Shown here: positions 62,863-64,000 of the stretch, in pieces
Numbering within the stretch: position 1 is the first letter of the stretch
Layout of the letters: the number at the start of each line of letters is the position of its first letter
Source: Paramacrobiotus metropolitanus
Lineage: Eukaryota > Tardigrada > Eutardigrada > Parachela > Macrobiotidae
DNA length: 64,000 nt
Assembly: GCF_019649055.1 (NCBI RefSeq)
Contig: NW_026570244.1
Span: 620,001 to 684,000, forward strand
Direction: 5' to 3'
Position numbers and translations under genes: made by a program
The notes under the pieces: model-generated
The model's database searches: none
Seen by the model: the letters and a program-made list of their open reading frames with translations, nothing else
Told to the model about the DNA's origin: nothing

Positions 62863-64000
62863 TCAGACTTCCTCGCTCTCCTGGTCCGGCAGCTTGATGA
62901 TGGGCACGTGGCGCAGCTGCGGCGACCGCGAGCGCAGACTGATCTGCGTGGTCAGCTGCTCCTTCGTGGAGCAGATGATGAAGTCCGGCATTTGGTCCTC
63001 CGCCGCGCGGGGCTGCCCGGCTGAGCGCGACTTCCGGCTGCTGGCGCCTGCTTCGGCGCTGGCCGCTGCCGGACCCGCGAGGTCACCGGGGACGTAGATG
63101 ACGGTGCTGTGCGAGGCGGTGGTGTGGCTGCTGGAGGCCGAGGCGGAAGTGGACTGGCTGTCCTGCTCCTGCTCCTGCCCCTCCTCCTCCGTCTCCTCGA
63201 TGCTCTGCTGCGCCGGCGTGCCGCTGTGCGAAGACGACGCCGAGAAGGGCGAGCGCTTCAGGCGCCGACCGCTGCCGACGCCGGACGCCGACAGGAGACC
63301 GACGACGGCGCCCCCGGCCGCAGCGTGCTTGAGGGCGGCCCGGAGGTCCCGGTTGCGGGTGGACAGCGGGTCACGGCCGCGGCGCTTGCTGATGCCGCTG
63401 CGTGAAGCCACCGTCAGGGTATAGCGCGACGAGGCGGCCAACGCGGGGCCGGAGAACTCGCGGAAGAGCCGGTCGGACTGCGCGTCGATGGACCAGTCGC
63501 GGCTCTTGGGGGCCGAGGGGGAGGTGGGCGTGGCCGGGTGGAGGAGCAGCGGGATGGGCTGGCTGGGGTGCGCGGCGGGCGGGAAGGGCGGGAGGCGGGG
63601 CGAGATACTGCGCTCCTGGTCGGTGGAGGACGTCAGGGACAGCAGGGCGTCGCTCAGCTCGAAGCTGCAGTCGGTGATGGGCTCGTCGTACTCTGACGAG
63701 GTCAGCAGCATTTGGGTGGCGGTTGCCACCACGCTCACCGGTTGCAAATGGCTAGAGAAACAGACGCTCGTTTGAATAAAAGCAGTGTGACCTTTATCAT
63801 GCCGATGACATTTACCTGTCTCTGGGTGCCGGATTCGGGACGAACTTTTGCTCCAATAGCGAGGACTGCAGTTTGACCGATTCCAGGACTTGTGGGTCGG
63901 CCAGGGGCAAGACCGGGACGCTCTTGAAGGAGTGCATGAAGGCCGGTGGCTGCGCGGCGTGCCCGGCCGAGCAGGTGGCATCGAAGGACTGCGACTTGTA
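62863..64000 (-). CDS. 3' end of an unrecognised gene, runs off the right edge
   Basis: Two minus-strand exons: 64000-63816 (open at the window edge) and 63751-62863, joined in phase (AG plus C) through an acceptor CTCTAG. The upstream exon reads FMHSFKSVPVLPLADPQ and LLEQKFVPNP. The last exon has TATQMLLTSSEYDEPITD, then serine/proline-rich and basic stretches (SGISKRRGRDPL), an acidic Glu/Gln run (EETEEEGQEQEQD) and ends PIIKLPDQESEEV. Most of it looks disordered. A short alanine/glycine stretch (AAAGGAVVGLLSASG) is too weak for a confident membrane segment. No family recognised. Confidence 0.7.
   Translation of the reverse strand, partial: TSRSPSMPPARPGTPRSHRPSCTPSRASRSCPWPTHKSWNRSNCSPRYWSKSSSRIRHPETGKCHRHDKGHTAFIQTSVCFSSHLQPVSVVATATQMLLTSSEYDEPITDCSFELSDALLSLTSSTDQERSISPRLPPFPPAAHPSQPIPLLLHPATPTSPSAPKSRDWSIDAQSDRLFREFSGPALAASSRYTLTVASRSGISKRRGRDPLSTRNRDLRAALKHAAAGGAVVGLLSASGVGSGRRLKRSPFSASSSHSGTPAQQSIEETEEEGQEQEQDSQSTSASASSSHTTASHSTVIYVPGDLAGPAAASAEAGASSRKSRSAGQPRAAEDQMPDFIICSTKEQLTTQISLRSRSPQLRHVPIIKLPDQESEEV

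Noticed and set aside
63098-63775. Plus-strand frames over the last gene
   Set aside because: Low-complexity shadows of the minus-strand exon, which has matching splice phase and better composition.

Overview
The window is nuclear DNA of an animal. Coding regions are split by many GT-AG introns of roughly 30 to 2,100 bp, exons are GC-rich and introns and spacers AT-rich, and the recognisable genes are metazoan: Roquin, LRCH, an SLP-76/BLNK-like SH2 adaptor, sigma-class glutathione S-transferases and a CDK20-like kinase. TAA, TAG and TGA all end intact genes, so the code is standard. The compact genes and sigma GST pair suit an invertebrate. A tardigrade or another small-genome ecdysozoan is possible, but I cannot fix the phylum from this window.

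Layout. About 1-21,200 is a decaying, transposon-rich half. It holds two exon-like fragments of an unrecognised gene (58-919), a broken PLAA (Ufd3/Doa1) gene (1,202-8,790) whose introns carry three nested or neighbouring MITE-like elements, two frame-broken gag-like zinc-knuckle regions on the minus strand (9,602-12,140), and a truncated Maverick/Polinton on the minus strand (13,811-17,600) with a chromodomain integrase, an ATPase broken by a frameshift and small virion-like proteins. Several tandem repeats in gene-poor DNA follow.

About 21,200-64,000 is gene-bearing. Roquin (plus, 21,784-27,200) faces LRCH (minus, 28,544-35,433) tail to tail. LRCH is head to head with an unrecognised disordered protein gene (plus, 36,385-39,975). 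A gene-poor 5.8 kb follows, then the SH2 adaptor (plus, 45,809-48,104), two tandem sigma-class GST genes (plus, 50,403-52,782 and 55,285-58,263), the CDK20-like kinase (plus, 59,677-62,267) with a TTAA-flanked element in its first intron, and the 3' part of an unrecognised gene running off the right edge (minus, 62,863-64,000).

The genes do not form one pathway. Points of most interest: twin hairpins with an identical 18-nt loop in a GST intron; a Roquin gene without its CCCH finger and with a split RING; two alternative last exons of LRCH, one with a membrane anchor; PLAA decay; a GC-AG intron in the SH2 gene; discordant introns in the GST pair; and MITEs packed with their own short motifs. 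Coordinates of exons are from reading frames, splice consensus and phase, not from transcripts.
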